Assembly (NCBI GenBank): GCA_022414725.1
Contig: JAJSRW010002116.1
Location: 78,136-142,135, forward strand
DNA: 64,000 nt
Origin: Microglena sp. YARC
Taxonomy: Eukaryota > Chlorophyta > Chlorophyceae > Chlamydomonadales > Chlamydomonadaceae
Reading direction: 5' to 3'
Under the pieces are notes generated by a model. The model was not told where the DNA came from. It made no database searches and worked only from the letters and a program-made list of their open reading frames with translations. Positions 30,711 to 40,727 of this stretch are shown here, piece by piece. The position numbers and the translations under genes are program-made. Each line of letters opens with the position of its first letter. Within the stretch, counting starts at the first letter, position 1.

Positions 30711-31650
30711 TGCCAATAGCGCCCCCCTTCAACGGCCCCAAGGCCGTAGACACTGGCCCAAGCTGGCCCATGCGCGGTTTGACAGCCCGTTGTCGGCCCC
30801 TAGGGACCCATCATGGGCGTGACAGGGCAGACATGGTGACAGGTGACACCGCAGCGTCGGTTTGACAGCCCGTCACGTCACGTCCCCCCCCACACACTTT
30901 ATTCCAGCAAGGCCAGACCAGACCAGAACCCACCCAAGGCCAGGCCGCACTTTCGAACCCTCACCTGGGACGACTGCTTTTCCCAGATCGCCATCCTCGC
31001 CCTTTCCTTGTGCTCACTTATATACATTCCAGATCGACCTCTCTCTCTCTCTCTCGCTCTCAATGAATGAATGAGCTCAGGGTTCAACTACTGAGCGCAG
31101 GGTTTTTCGATAGTAAAAAATTAATGTCTTTGTAATCCTGGCACCATTCGATACGGAAGGAATGTGTATGAGTGTGTGCGGTTACTCTCGTGAATCTACC
31201 TATAGTCATTGTACTACGCTTGTACTCTCACTGTACTTCGTGGGTATTACCTATACATTTTAAGTACATTATACTAGATATCTATACGTACTTCACCGGT
31301 AAATCATCCAACTAATCATTGTACCTCCATTGCAATAGGATGGACACTCGTAGTTGTCCCCTGAGCTCATTCATTCATTAACGTACCGTGTGACTCGTGG
31401 AATTACCAATAAGATATATTTAAATTACATGAGTGTGTGAATAGTTGGAAATACGAGGACAGTAACGGGGAAGTAACAGGCAGATACATGGAGGGTACAA
31501 GGAGGGTACCGTTGACGGGTCAATAGGGTATCGTGCGACACATATGGGGTTACAAGTAGATAGGACTGTAACCTCCTATAAAAAGAGTATGGTGCAATAT
31601 AACACACAATGTAACATGACGGCACATCACGGGACAACATGGATATGCCA
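30711..31650. other. Gap after the array, no supported gene
   Basis: The first 200 bp are GC-rich with GGCCC motifs and two copies of GGTTTGACAGCCCGT. A (CT)n run is at about 31040-31057, next to ATGAATGAATGAGCTCAGGGTT, part of which recurs inverted at about 31360-31380. The rest has many short TAC-rich motifs but no ORF or RNA gene that could be supported. Confidence 0.5.
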
Positions 31651-32286
31651 TTAAAGTGGAATTGGGAGTTTCAAACGGGTACATTTACCGTATTGCATGT
31701 ACTTGTCCTTGTGACATTTGTACACATGGTTGGACATACGAGCAGATGCCACGGAGAGCTGACAATACGGACAGGGAACCTGGTTAGGGCCATGGTCGTC
31801 TTCGTGAAGAAGGAGTTGCCATTTGTGAATGTATGATGCACCACATTCATAACACACATGAGGGCGATGGGTATCATGGTAAACCATATGGTGTTTCAAC
31901 TCGGCATTAGTGACGAAACTCTTAGGGCAATGCTTACAGGGATAAGGTTTGTACTCCAGGTGTCGGTTCATATGATCTTTCAAACCACTCGGGGAAGCAA
32001 AACACTTGTGACATGTTTGACACTCAAGGGGGTTAACGTGTTTTAACATATGAACCTTCAAGTCTGGGGCAGATTGGAATATCTCATTGCAATGCTTGCA
32101 AGGATGACACTTGTGGGCAGTCAAAGAACTCTTAGTAGTGAAACCTTTCTTACAGGACTCACAAGACCAAGGTAAAAGTCCAGTATGTAACATCGTGTGG
32201 CGTCGAAGAGTATACGCAGTCTTGAATACTTTATTGCATTCATGGCAAACAAACACGGGAACTAAAGACATTGATGCAATTGACAT
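31651..32286 (-). CDS. C2H2 zinc-finger protein with about six fingers
   Basis: The start chosen is the ATG at 32286 (MSIASMSLVPVFVC), giving 211 residues; the frame continues upstream only into a minisatellite. Fingers read C-x2-C-x12-H-x3-H in FVCHECNKVF...H, SCESCKKGF...HKC (atypical), PCKHCNEIF...H, ECQTCHKCF...H, PCKHCPKSF...H and VCYECGASY...H, with a final C-x2-C...H-x4-C variant. TGLLPW and similar linkers separate them. Tandem C2H2 proteins bind DNA in the nucleus. The order lacks canonical TGEKP linkers. It has no frameshift, so it is one of the best preserved genes of the middle block. Host or viral origin cannot be decided. Confidence 0.82.
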   Translation of the reverse strand: MSIASMSLVPVFVCHECNKVFKTAYTLRRHTMLHTGLLPWSCESCKKGFTTKSSLTAHKCHPCKHCNEIFQSAPDLKVHMLKHVNPLECQTCHKCFASPSGLKDHMNRHLEYKPYPCKHCPKSFVTNAELKHHMVYHDTHRPHVCYECGASYIHKWQLLLHEDDHGPNQVPCPYCQLSVASARMSNHVYKCHKDKYMQYGKCTRLKLPIPL

Positions 32287-32334
32287 ACTTAAAAGCTTTA
32301 ACTGGATTTCAATTAAGAAACGATAAGACAAGAC

Positions 32335-32715
32335 ACTAGGACAATACCAGGACAGTACCAGGACAATACCAGGACAATACCGGGACAATACTAGGGTGTT
32401 ACTAGGGTGTTACTAGGGTGTTACAAGGGTGTTACTAGGGTGTTACAAGGGTGTTACTAGGGGATATTTAGTTGGCATTTAGTTGGCATTTAGTTGGAAT
32501 TTAGTTGGCATTTAGTTGGAATTTAGTACTTATAACGGCTTTAATTGATTTGTATCTTATATTCAAATCCTTAACTGATTCCATTTTTATATCAATACAC
32601 GACACTCGGTGTTACAAGGGTGTTACAAGGGTGTTACTAGGGTGTTACTAGGGTGTTACCTAGGGTGTTACTAGGGTGTTACCTAGGGTGTTACTAGGGT
32701 GTTACAAGGGGAATT
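32335..32715. repeat. Minisatellites: CAGGACAATAC, GGGTGTTACTA and TTTAGTTGGCA units
   Basis: CAGGACARTAC units at about 32338-32390, GGGTGTTAC(T/A)A units at 32395-32460 and again at 32608-32708, and five TTTAGTTGG(C/A)A units at about 32467-32525. They lie between two minus-strand genes. Confidence 0.9.
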
Positions 32716-32754
32716 CTTCTGATGGTTACATGCGAATTCATTATGGTGATATCA

Positions 32755-33093
32755 TTACAGATCAACAGGATTAGTATGATTTAATTTAGAGGTTTCAGAA
32801 GTTGCATCAGAGAGTTGGTTGTTTCTGTTCCAAGCATTCACAGCGGACATGACGCCAACATTACTGGTCGAACCAAAAGACATTGCAAATCGTATTCGCT
32901 CCATATGTTCACAAGGGTCATACTCTGGAGGCCAACCACGTGAAGTAACCACATTTCTCTCAGTATCACGACTATCCCTGTCTAATGCATACTGCCTAAG
33001 ACAATTCACTGTCAAGTGATATTCGGATTCGGTCACAGGGCTGGTAAAAGCTGCCTGGAGGAGATCGATAATCAACTCAATTTTGGTTACCAT
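32755..33093 (-). CDS. Small unrecognised protein, 112 residues
   Basis: ATG at 33093 (MVTKIELIIDLLQAAF) with a 112-codon frame. It predicts N-terminal helices and a polar, Asn/Ser-rich C-terminus. There is no signal peptide and no known motif. It lies about 40 bp from the next upstream ORF on the same strand. Confidence 0.4.
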   Translation of the reverse strand: MVTKIELIIDLLQAAFTSPVTESEYHLTVNCLRQYALDRDSRDTERNVVTSRGWPPEYDPCEHMERIRFAMSFGSTSNVGVMSAVNAWNRNNQLSDATSETSKLNHTNPVDL

Positions 33094-33133
33094 GACTACA
33101 CCACTACATCAAGTTAGTAAAACATATTAGCAG

Positions 33134-33325
33134 TTATAGACGCAGTGGGTCGACATTCGGAATGACACTTGGTGCATACGTCGCTACTAAACAATTCATA
33201 CCGGAAAACATTGTCAAAAAAGGGTTTGCAGTGCTAGTAACAATAATCGGAATATCGCTCTGGTTCTGACTGGAAGCCGAAACACAACTCACAGCAAGCA
33301 CGGCAAAAAACGTTACAAACTCCAT
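33134..33325 (-). CDS. Short secreted-type peptide, 63 residues
   Basis: From the ATG at 33325 the first 17 residues (MEFVTFFAVLAVSCVSA) look like a cleavable signal peptide, with an ASS-type cleavage site. The mature part of about 45 residues (QNQSDIPIIV... to PLRL) has one cysteine and no known motif. The ORF track further upstream is a 91-bp tandem repeat, so this start is preferred. Confidence 0.4.
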   Translation of the reverse strand: MEFVTFFAVLAVSCVSASSQNQSDIPIIVTSTANPFLTMFSGMNCLVATYAPSVIPNVDPLRL

Positions 33326-33344
33326 GCAGATCACAACTTCGCAG

Positions 33345-33915
33345 GGACACACCAATTGACTCGAATGCCGGAATGCTTCGCACTGCAAATCACTGTAGCT
33401 ATCGTTACAACTTCGCGCAGACACACAACTTCGCAGGGACACACCAATTGACTCGAGGCCGGAATGCTTCGCACTGCAAATCACTGTAGCTATCGTTACA
33501 ACTTCGCGCAGACACACAACTTCGCAGGGACACACCAATTGACTCGAGGCCGGAATGCTTCGCACTGCAAATCACTGTAGCAATCGATACAAACCCACGC
33601 AGACCCACAGCTTCACAGGAACACACCAATTGACTCGAGGCCGGAATGCTTCGCACCGAAAATCACTGTAGCAATCGATACAAACCCATGCAGACCCACG
33701 ACTTCGCAGGAACACACCAATTGACTCGAGGCCGGAATGCTTCGCACCGAAAATCACTGTAGCAATCGATACAAACCCATGCAGACCCACAACTTCGCAG
33801 GGACACACCAATTGACTCGAGGCCGGAATGCTTCGCACTGAAAATCACTGTAGCAATCGATACAAACCCATGCAGACCCACAGCTTCGCAGGGACACACT
33901 TTTCGCAGGGACACA
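33345..33915. repeat. Tandem repeat of 91 bp, six copies
   Basis: Units carry CACCAATTGACTCGAGGCCGG, AATGCTTCGCAC and ATCACTGTAGC(A/T)ATCG at about 33353, 33446, 33537, 33628, 33719 and 33810. Two sub-types differ in TACAACTTCGCGCAGAC versus TACAAACCCA(C/T)GCAGAC, the first type twice, then the second four times. A unit of 91 bp is not a multiple of three, so long frames across it are by-products. Confidence 0.92.
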
Positions 33916-34207
33916 CTTTACAGGAAGACATTTGAAATGTCACTGGCATCTTCGGCCAACTCCACACAGACCACACCTTCGCAGGGACACACATTCCGGA
34001 AGATATTTGAGATATCAGTGACATCTTCGGCCAACTCAACATTCGAATTCGCGCATTCTTCAAATTCTCGCATTCTTCAAATTATCGCACTCTTCAAATT
34101 CTCACACTCTTCGCAATATCGTTCTCTTCTTCTCCTTATCTTTCCAACAGCGTTATCCTATTCCATCTCTCTCTCTCTCTCTCTCTCTCTATTCTATTCT
34201 ATTCACA
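33916..34207. promoter_or_regulatory. Upstream region of the SET-domain gene
   Basis: It contains a tandem pair of about 70 bp (GGAAGACATTTGAAATGTCA / GGAAGATATTTGAGATATCA), TTCAAATTCTCGCA(T/C)TCTTC repeats and a (CT)n tract at 34168-34189 ending 19 bases before the ATG. A pyrimidine tract just upstream of the start could be an initiator-type promoter element; this is inference. Confidence 0.35.
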
Positions 34208-35551
34208 ATGAGGACTCACTGTGCTTGTTTCGCACCCAAATTCATGACGATTAAGAACATGACTATGTCTACGCTCTTCAGCCATGAGGAGATATTGGGA
34301 ATGTCCAGAGGACTCTGCTCGACTCCTACAGCGAATGTTTTCTCGGGGCAGTCCGGGATTCACGCTGGCAACAGAGGCTGCTTCACAGCCAATGCCTACG
34401 CAGCAGGGGACATCATCGGCACCATCAAGGGGTGCATCGTGCCTGGAGGATTCCAGCAGTCTGATTACTGCAGACACATGTCCTTAATCGCGGGAGAGGA
34501 CTCCAAGATGGTTTGTTGCGTAGCAACATCTGACTGCCCTACACAGTGGATAAATCAGAGCACGGACACATTCCCTGCCAACGCGGAGATCGACTGGATG
34601 CGGTGTTCTGGGTTACCTTGCCTAGTGGCCATCCGCGACATCAGAGAGAATGATGAGTTAGCATCCGAGTTCAGCTGGACGGTGGACGATGCGACAATCC
34701 CTGAACAAGAGGACCTCACGAGGGATGAGGTAGAAGCCTTGTGGAAGCCATACCTTGACCAACACTCACTGGGAGTAGAGGTGCTACACTTAGATGCGTA
34801 CCCCCCTACTTTGTCTACTGATGACATTGTTGAGGCGGACGCGGTGGCTACTATGTTCTTAGCAGAGTCAGTGATTATAGGAGCTGCTTTTGAAGCAGCT
34901 ATATCAGCGGAGACTGCAGCAGCGGTCAATCTTCAGAATACCTTGGCTATATTTGCCCAAACTGGAGTAGATCCTGATGCTGGTGGACCATCTGATCCTG
35001 GTGGACCTTCTGATGCTGGAGCTGATGCTCATCCTCCTCCCAAGCAAGATCCTCCTCCTCCCAAGCAAGCTCCTCCTCCTCCCAAGCAAGCTCCTCCTCC
35101 TCCCAAGCAAGCTCCTCCTCCTCCCAAGCAAGCTCCTCCTCCTCCCAAGCAAGCTCCTCCTCCTCCCAAGCAAACTCCTCCTCCTCCCAAGCAAACTCCT
35201 CCTCCTCCCAAGCAAGCTCCTCCTCCTCCCAAGCAAGCTCCTCCTCCTCCCAAGCAAGCTCCTCCTCCTCCCAAGCAAGCTCCTCCTCCTCCCAAGCTAG
35301 CTCCTCCTCCTCCCAAGCAAACTCCTCCTCCTCCCAAGCAAGCTCCTCCTCCTCCCAAGCAAGCTCCTCCTCCTCCCAAGCAAGCTCCTCCTCCTCCCAA
35401 GCAAACTCCTCCTCCTCCCAAGCAAGCTCCTCCTCCTCCCAAGCAAGCTCCTCCTCCTCCCAAGCAAGCCCCTCCTCCTTCTCCTAAGCGAGCTCCTCCT
35501 CCTTCTCCTAAGCGAGCTCCTCCTCCTTCTCCTAAGCGAGCTCGCAAATGA
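34208..35551 (+). CDS. SET-domain protein (putative protein lysine methyltransferase) with proline-rich heptad tail
   Basis: The 447-residue frame starts at the ATG at 34208. Residues 48-156 carry SET-fold landmarks: G-x-HAGNRGCFTANAYAAGDII near the start, an N-rich turn (WINQSTDTFPANAEIDW) at about 113-129 corresponding to the NHS block, and AIRDIRENDELASEFSW at about 141-157 corresponding to the rDI..geEl..Y block, where a Phe replaces the usual Tyr. SET enzymes move a methyl group from S-adenosylmethionine to lysine. Residues 265-445 are about 20 copies of PPPPKQ(A/T) followed by three PPPSPKRA units, a basic, proline-rich tail that could bind nucleic acid or SH3/WW partners. The repeat is recent (21-bp units nearly identical). 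NHS-type residues are only partly kept, so activity is uncertain. Confidence 0.68.
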   Translation: MRTHCACFAPKFMTIKNMTMSTLFSHEEILGMSRGLCSTPTANVFSGQSGIHAGNRGCFTANAYAAGDIIGTIKGCIVPGGFQQSDYCRHMSLIAGEDSKMVCCVATSDCPTQWINQSTDTFPANAEIDWMRCSGLPCLVAIRDIRENDELASEFSWTVDDATIPEQEDLTRDEVEALWKPYLDQHSLGVEVLHLDAYPPTLSTDDIVEADAVATMFLAESVIIGAAFEAAISAETAAAVNLQNTLAIFAQTGVDPDAGGPSDPGGPSDAGADAHPPPKQDPPPPKQAPPPPKQAPPPPKQAPPPPKQAPPPPKQAPPPPKQTPPPPKQTPPPPKQAPPPPKQAPPPPKQAPPPPKQAPPPPKLAPPPPKQTPPPPKQAPPPPKQAPPPPKQAPPPPKQTPPPPKQAPPPPKQAPPPPKQAPPPSPKRAPPPSPKRAPPPSPKRARK

Positions 35552-35635
35552 TGCCCAGGTAAATGTTTTTTCTGTTTGGGGGGGGGGGGGGCATGCAATG
35601 TGAAGACATTATTACACACATATACACACTCTTCA

Positions 35636-36010
35636 ATGTTAGTATGCAATGTTAGTATGCAATGTTAGTATGCAATGTTAGTATGCAATGTTAGTATGCA
35701 ATGTTAGTATGTAATGTTAGTATGCAATGTTAGTATGCAATGTTAGTATGCAATGTTAGTATGCAATGTTAGTATGCAATGTTAGTATGCAATGTTAGTA
35801 TGCAATGTTAGTATGCAATGTTAGTATGCAATGTTAGTATGCAATGTTAGTATGCAATGTTAGTATGCAATGTTAGTATGCAATGTTAGTATGCAATGTT
35901 AGTATGCAATGTTAGTATGCAATGTTAGTATGCAATGTATGCAATGTTAGTATGCAATGTTAGTATGCAATGTTAGTATGCAATGTTAGTATGCAATACA
36001 ATGCAATGCA
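35636..36010. repeat. Minisatellite of 13-bp units (AATGTTAGTATGC), about 27 copies
   Basis: Units are almost identical, with one shortened and a few altered copies near 35935 and 35995. The array begins about 85 bp after the SET stop codon. Confidence 0.95.
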
Positions 36011-36149
36011 ATGTTAGTATCAAACAGACATAACATGACACTATAATCACAAAAACTGTTAAGTTCATACAAATTTCACTGACAACCATCTATCTTTTCA
36101 CATGCAGATCAAGGATGCCATCAAGCCATCGCCAGTCGCCACTAGTGAT

Positions 36150-36915
36150 CCTTGAAGCTAAATGTGAACAGATATATGACTCGGGAAGCTGAATGTGAAC
36201 AGATTTATGACTCGGGTATGTGAATCTGATGTGAACAGATTTATGACTCGTTTATGTGAACAGATTTATGACTCGGGTATGTGAACTCGGGTATGTGAAC
36301 TCGGGTATGTGAATGTGAACAGATTTATGACTCGGGTATGTGAACTCGGGTATGTGAATGTGAACTCGGGTATGTGAACTCGGGTATGTGAACTCGGGTA
36401 TGTGAATGTGAACTCGGGTATGTGAATGTGAACAGATTTATGACTCGGGTATGTCAACTCGGGTATGTGAATGTGAACTCGGGTATGTGAACTCGGGTAT
36501 GTGAACTCGGGTATGTGAACTCGGGTATGTGAACTCGGGTATGTGAATGTGAACTCGGGTATGTGAATGTGAACAGATTTATGACTCGGGTATGTCAACT
36601 CGGGTATGTGAACTCGGGTATGTGAACTCGGGTATGTGAACTCGGGTATGTGAACTCGGGTATGTGAACTCGGGTATGTGAATGTGAACTCGGGTATATG
36701 AACTCGGGTATGTGAACTCGGGTATGTGAACTCGGGTATGTGAACTCGGGTATGTGAATGTGAACTCGGGTATATGAACTCGGGTATGTGAATGTGAACT
36801 CGGGTATATGAACTCGGGTATGTGAATGTGAACTCGGGTATGTGAATGTGAACAGATTTATGACTCGGGTATGTGAACTCGGGTATGTGAATGTGAACAG
36901 ATTTATGACTCGGGT
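36150..36915. repeat. Minisatellite of GAACTCGGGTATGT / GAACAGATTTATGACTCGGGTATGT units
   Basis: Two related units are interspersed over about 760 bp. The minus-strand ORF SSHTRVHIPEF... is a by-product. Confidence 0.93.
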
Positions 36916-37865
36916 ATTAAAATAGGATGTCTTGACACTAAAATAGGATGTCCTGACACTAAAATAGGATGTCCTGACACTAAAATAGGATGTCCTAGGT
37001 CACATGCAGTAGCTTTTAGGTTACATGCAGTAGCTTCTAGGTTACATACAGTAGCTTCTAGGTTACATGCAGTAGCTTTTAGGCAACTTAATTGTGCCTT
37101 TTGAAGCTGAATGTGAACAGATTTATGACTCGGGTAAATACCCTGACACTAAAATAGGATGTTCTAGGTTATATGTAGTAGCTTTTAGGTCACATGCAGT
37201 AGCTTTTAGGTTACATGCAGTAGCTTTTAGGCAACTTCATTATGTCTTTGAAGCTGAATGTGACCAGATTTATGACTCGGGTAAAGACTTTGACACTAAA
37301 ATAGGCTGTTCTAGGTTACATACAGTAGCTTCTAGACAACTTCATTATGTCTTTGAAGCTGAATGTGGCCAGAGTTATGACTCGGTAAATACTTTGACAC
37401 TAAAATAGGCTGTTCTAGGTTATATGTAGTAGCTTTTAGGTTACATGCAGTAGCTTTTAGGCAACTTCATTATGTCTTTGAAGCTGAATGTGACCAGAGT
37501 TATGACTCGGATAAAGACTTTGACACTAAAATAGGCTGTTCTAGGTTACATACAGTAGCTTCTAGACAACTTCATTATGTCTTTGAAGCTGAATGTGACC
37601 AGAGTTATGACTCGGGTAAAGACTTTGACACTAAAATAGGCTGTTCTAGGTTACATACAGTAGCTTCTAGACAACTTCATTATGTCTTTGAAGCTGAATG
37701 TGACCAGAGTTATGACTCGGTAAAGACTTTGACACTAAAATAGGCTGTTCTAGGTTATATGTAGTAGCTTCTAGGTTACATACAGTAGCTTCTAGACAAA
37801 CTTCATTATGTCTTTGAAGCTGAATGTGACCAGAGTTATGACTCGGGTCAAGACTTTGATACTAA
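36916..37865. repeat. Repeat of about 105 bp, seven or more degenerate copies, preceded by shorter units
   Basis: It starts with four copies of ACTAAAATAGGATGTC(C/T)TG. From about 37000 units contain TTACATGCAGTAGCTTCTAG, CAACTTCATTATGTCTTTGA, AGCTGAATGTGACCAGAG and ATGACTCGGGTAAAGACTTT. The complete unit is close to 105 bp and open in one frame (HYVFEAECDQ.YDSGKDFDTKIG), but single-base losses break the frame from 37385 onwards. Confidence 0.88.
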
Positions 37866-38300
37866 TGCGAACTATTATTTTAATATACAATTCAGACTAA
37901 AAAAACGCAAAAAGACGTTCACAAATATGTAACATGGGTAGACAAAAAACATGCCTTTTCAATAGTATACATTATTAGTATGATATCACTTAGACTGATA
38001 TCATAGTTGAGATTTATTGAGTTTTAGTCATTTTTTTCGATACTATATTTTTTCTTTATTTCCTTCCAAGCGATGTGTTTGACGAGTACCCAAAAACTAT
38101 CTCTATCCTCTTTGCTTCTGTCTTTGAGATGTGTGTATAATTCGTAATAATAAAAACTGTTTTTTTTGTTTTTTTTTTGTTCTTCCATGAAGATTCTTCA
38201 CTATACTTGAGTATACATTAATAGATTCTTCACTATATCTTGTATGATATCAAATGTTCTTTGTCAAATCAACGATATATGTCACATACATATCCAATAA
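37866..38300. other. AT-rich gap at the start of the virus-like block
   Basis: No gene or clear repeat apart from T and A tracts. AGATTCTTCACTATA occurs twice at about 38191 and 38222. Base composition changes to AT-rich here and stays so to the right edge. Confidence 0.45.
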
Positions 38301-40496
38301 CTAATGGGACAATTCACGGATTAGTGATTCCAAAATGTCATAACGAGACAAAGAAACATCTACACACTTTTTTAGATACACAGAGGTACCTATTATTGTC
38401 AAATGGGTCTTTGCTCGAGTTATAGCGGTATACAATAAGTTCTTATTCAACATTATATAAGGAGACTTATACAACACAAGCAAGACATTATCGTACTCAT
38501 CACCCTGGGACTTATGGATAGTTATACAATATCCGTACTTTATATTGTCAGAGCGAAGAAGGATCTTATTCTTAGACTTATCCAATTTCTCTATCTCCAC
38601 AAAACTATCATCTCTATACACACAAAAACGACCAAACTCGCCATTCAACATTGATTTGTCAATATCCACAACACCAGAGTCATTCTTTGAATACATATTT
38701 GAAACACACATGATATCCTCACCGCTTTCAAACACAGGATCACTAGTATTATACTCATCCAAGTGATTATCAGCATTCAACATATCAACAACACTGTTAT
38801 TAGGAGCCATTATCTTAGTCTTACACTTATCTTTATTAGCACGGTAAAAATCCAATACGTGCTGCCGGATATCAGCTTCATCAGTCGAGTGGATGAATTT
38901 GACAGAATCATTATTCAAATCGACATCAGTCAAATACACACCATCAACAACCTTCTTAGCTATAACGGGGATAAAACTACCAGGTCCCTGGCGATACAAA
39001 TGAGTCAGGTGGACGTGAGGAATAGAACCAGATCGAACAAGAGATCCCAACAAATCACCATAGCTCACACTAGGTAACTGGTTATTATCACCTATTAACA
39101 CAATCATACACTCAGAGGGACAGGCCTTGATGAAACTATAGAACAAATCTATATCAACCATAGACACCTCGTCCAATATGATTAGAGAAGCTTCAAGAGG
39201 ATTATTCTCCCCACGCAATAATTTGAAACCGTTGCCATCGAACTGAGGACACAAGAGACGGTGGATTGTTTTGGCGTTCCTACCCATCTTAATAGCACTC
39301 TTGCCAGTAGGCGAGGCCATCTCATAGGATATCATCTCCTCTTTTGCTATATACTCTATGCATTTGACCACAGAAGTCTTTCCAGTTCCAGGAAGACCAG
39401 TCAACACAAAGATACCGGATGTTGATCCAAACACAGAACGCACAGCATTCTTCTGCTCTATGTTCAGAGTTAAAGAATTCTCAGACTCGAAAGAACATAT
39501 ATAGGAGTCGACACAGAAACTACATCGGGGTTCATTGTCATTATAAGATATAACTCTATCATTCACACGAACAGCAATACACTTCTCTACATGATACAGC
39601 CATTTGAACATGGTTCTCCCATCATATATATAGTAAGAATCATTGCCATTCAACTCATTCATGATGTCATCACGAGAAAACACTAATTTGAGATCGGGCA
39701 AAAGATTCTTACCCATCAATACAACCTTTTCGACCAACAAGGACACTGGATAACAAGTATGCCCCTGACTCATAGTATAGTACAAGGAGTTACTTATCAC
39801 ACCATTCAGGTGACATTGTTGACACACACTATATGCTTCGCCAAACATATATATGGCTAAAAATGTTTTACTACACTCACGGTTACAATTAGACAGAGAC
39901 AGGTACTCATATGGGTTTTGGCGGAATCTCTCATAAGAATACCCAAGGGTATCGACTATCTTCTTGATACATCTGATGAAGACATAGTCTTCAATAAAAA
40001 CCATTTTTTTTTTATATAACACATCGGTCTTCAATGTATATATATTATTCATCCTAACGTACAATCTTTTGTACTCATATATGATATCACGGATCAATGC
40101 ACTATCATATTTAATATCCAACAAAGAATCCAGGATGCTAGCAAAACTACTCGTGACCTTGGTCATAGATTTTATACACAGACGAAGACTAGGAGGACAA
40201 AGAGATATTAGGTATTTGCTAAAGGATTTGGTGAAGTCAGAACACACACAAAGGGTTGTGTCCACGGAGATGTTTCGAATTGTACTAGAACCGTCCATAC
40301 AGGAAAAAGACACACTCAAGCCCTTGAAAAAGACACACTTCTTTCTACACACAGATTCTAATAGAGGCAAGTCAGGGGAAAACATTTGCCTATCATTATC
40401 ATAGTAAGAGAACTTTTTGCCGTTCACAGTTAAGACATAACGAGACTTTGTCTCGACGACACTTGTTATATGGCCGTTCATCATAATACACAACAA
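38301..40496 (-). CDS. RecD-like superfamily 1B DNA helicase
   Basis: The intact 731-residue frame starts at the ATG at 40496. The helicase core is in the C-terminal half: Q-type motif LNIEQKNAVRSVF (about residue 340), Walker A GLPGTGKTS (about 365), ATPTGKSA-type motif Ia (MASPTGKSAIKM), Walker B DEVSMVD (about 440), motif III GDNNQLPSV (about 470), LTHLYRQ motif IV, motif V GYCITIHKSQGDEYD and motif VI LLYTAITRAK (about 690). These are the motifs of RecD/RecD2 and Pif1-like 5'-3' helicases; the IHKSQGxE motif V is RecD-type. The first 330 residues show no recognised domain but include possible metal-binding cysteine pairs (CSFCVDSYIC). Likely role: unwinding in replication or recombination. 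Similar proteins are found in several giant-virus families. Confidence 0.88.
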   Translation of the reverse strand: MLCIMMNGHITSVVETKSRYVLTVNGKKFSYYDNDRQMFSPDLPLLESVCRKKCVFFKGLSVSFSCMDGSSTIRNISVDTTLCVCSDFTKSFSKYLISLCPPSLRLCIKSMTKVTSSFASILDSLLDIKYDSALIRDIIYEYKRLYVRMNNIYTLKTDVLYKKKMVFIEDYVFIRCIKKIVDTLGYSYERFRQNPYEYLSLSNCNRECSKTFLAIYMFGEAYSVCQQCHLNGVISNSLYYTMSQGHTCYPVSLLVEKVVLMGKNLLPDLKLVFSRDDIMNELNGNDSYYIYDGRTMFKWLYHVEKCIAVRVNDRVISYNDNEPRCSFCVDSYICSFESENSLTLNIEQKNAVRSVFGSTSGIFVLTGLPGTGKTSVVKCIEYIAKEEMISYEMASPTGKSAIKMGRNAKTIHRLLCPQFDGNGFKLLRGENNPLEASLIILDEVSMVDIDLFYSFIKACPSECMIVLIGDNNQLPSVSYGDLLGSLVRSGSIPHVHLTHLYRQGPGSFIPVIAKKVVDGVYLTDVDLNNDSVKFIHSTDEADIRQHVLDFYRANKDKCKTKIMAPNNSVVDMLNADNHLDEYNTSDPVFESGEDIMCVSNMYSKNDSGVVDIDKSMLNGEFGRFCVYRDDSFVEIEKLDKSKNKILLRSDNIKYGYCITIHKSQGDEYDNVLLVLYKSPYIMLNKNLLYTAITRAKTHLTIIGTSVYLKKCVDVSLSRYDILESLIRELSH

Positions 40497-40727
40497 TTAC
40501 ATACATAAATACTCACACTTATATCATTTTTTTACACAAACAAATCATACAAATCAGCGCGAGCTCACTCTCTTAGACACATACAGATGTGAGATCAACG
40601 ACTTAAGTACACTCGGACTCTGTGTATTATGTAACATAATTTCCCTAGTCCCCAAAAAGTCATATTGTATGTGTTAAAATACTCGCGACTTTTTTACACA
40701 AATTATAATATTTATATGTATATACAC

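Noticed and set aside
31651..32388. Longer start (32388) for the C2H2 gene
   Set aside because: The extra codons come from the CAGGACAATAC minisatellite; the ATG at 32286 lies right before the first finger.
34904..35649. Minus-strand ORFs LGRRRSLLGRRRSL and CLGGGGACLGGGG, and plus-strand LLLPSKLLLLPSK
   Set aside because: They are other frames of the 21-bp proline repeat in the SET gene, where any frame stays open.
36266..36598. Minus-strand ORF SSHTRVHIPEFTFTYP repeats
   Set aside because: It is the translation of the 14-bp minisatellite; no other coding signal is present.
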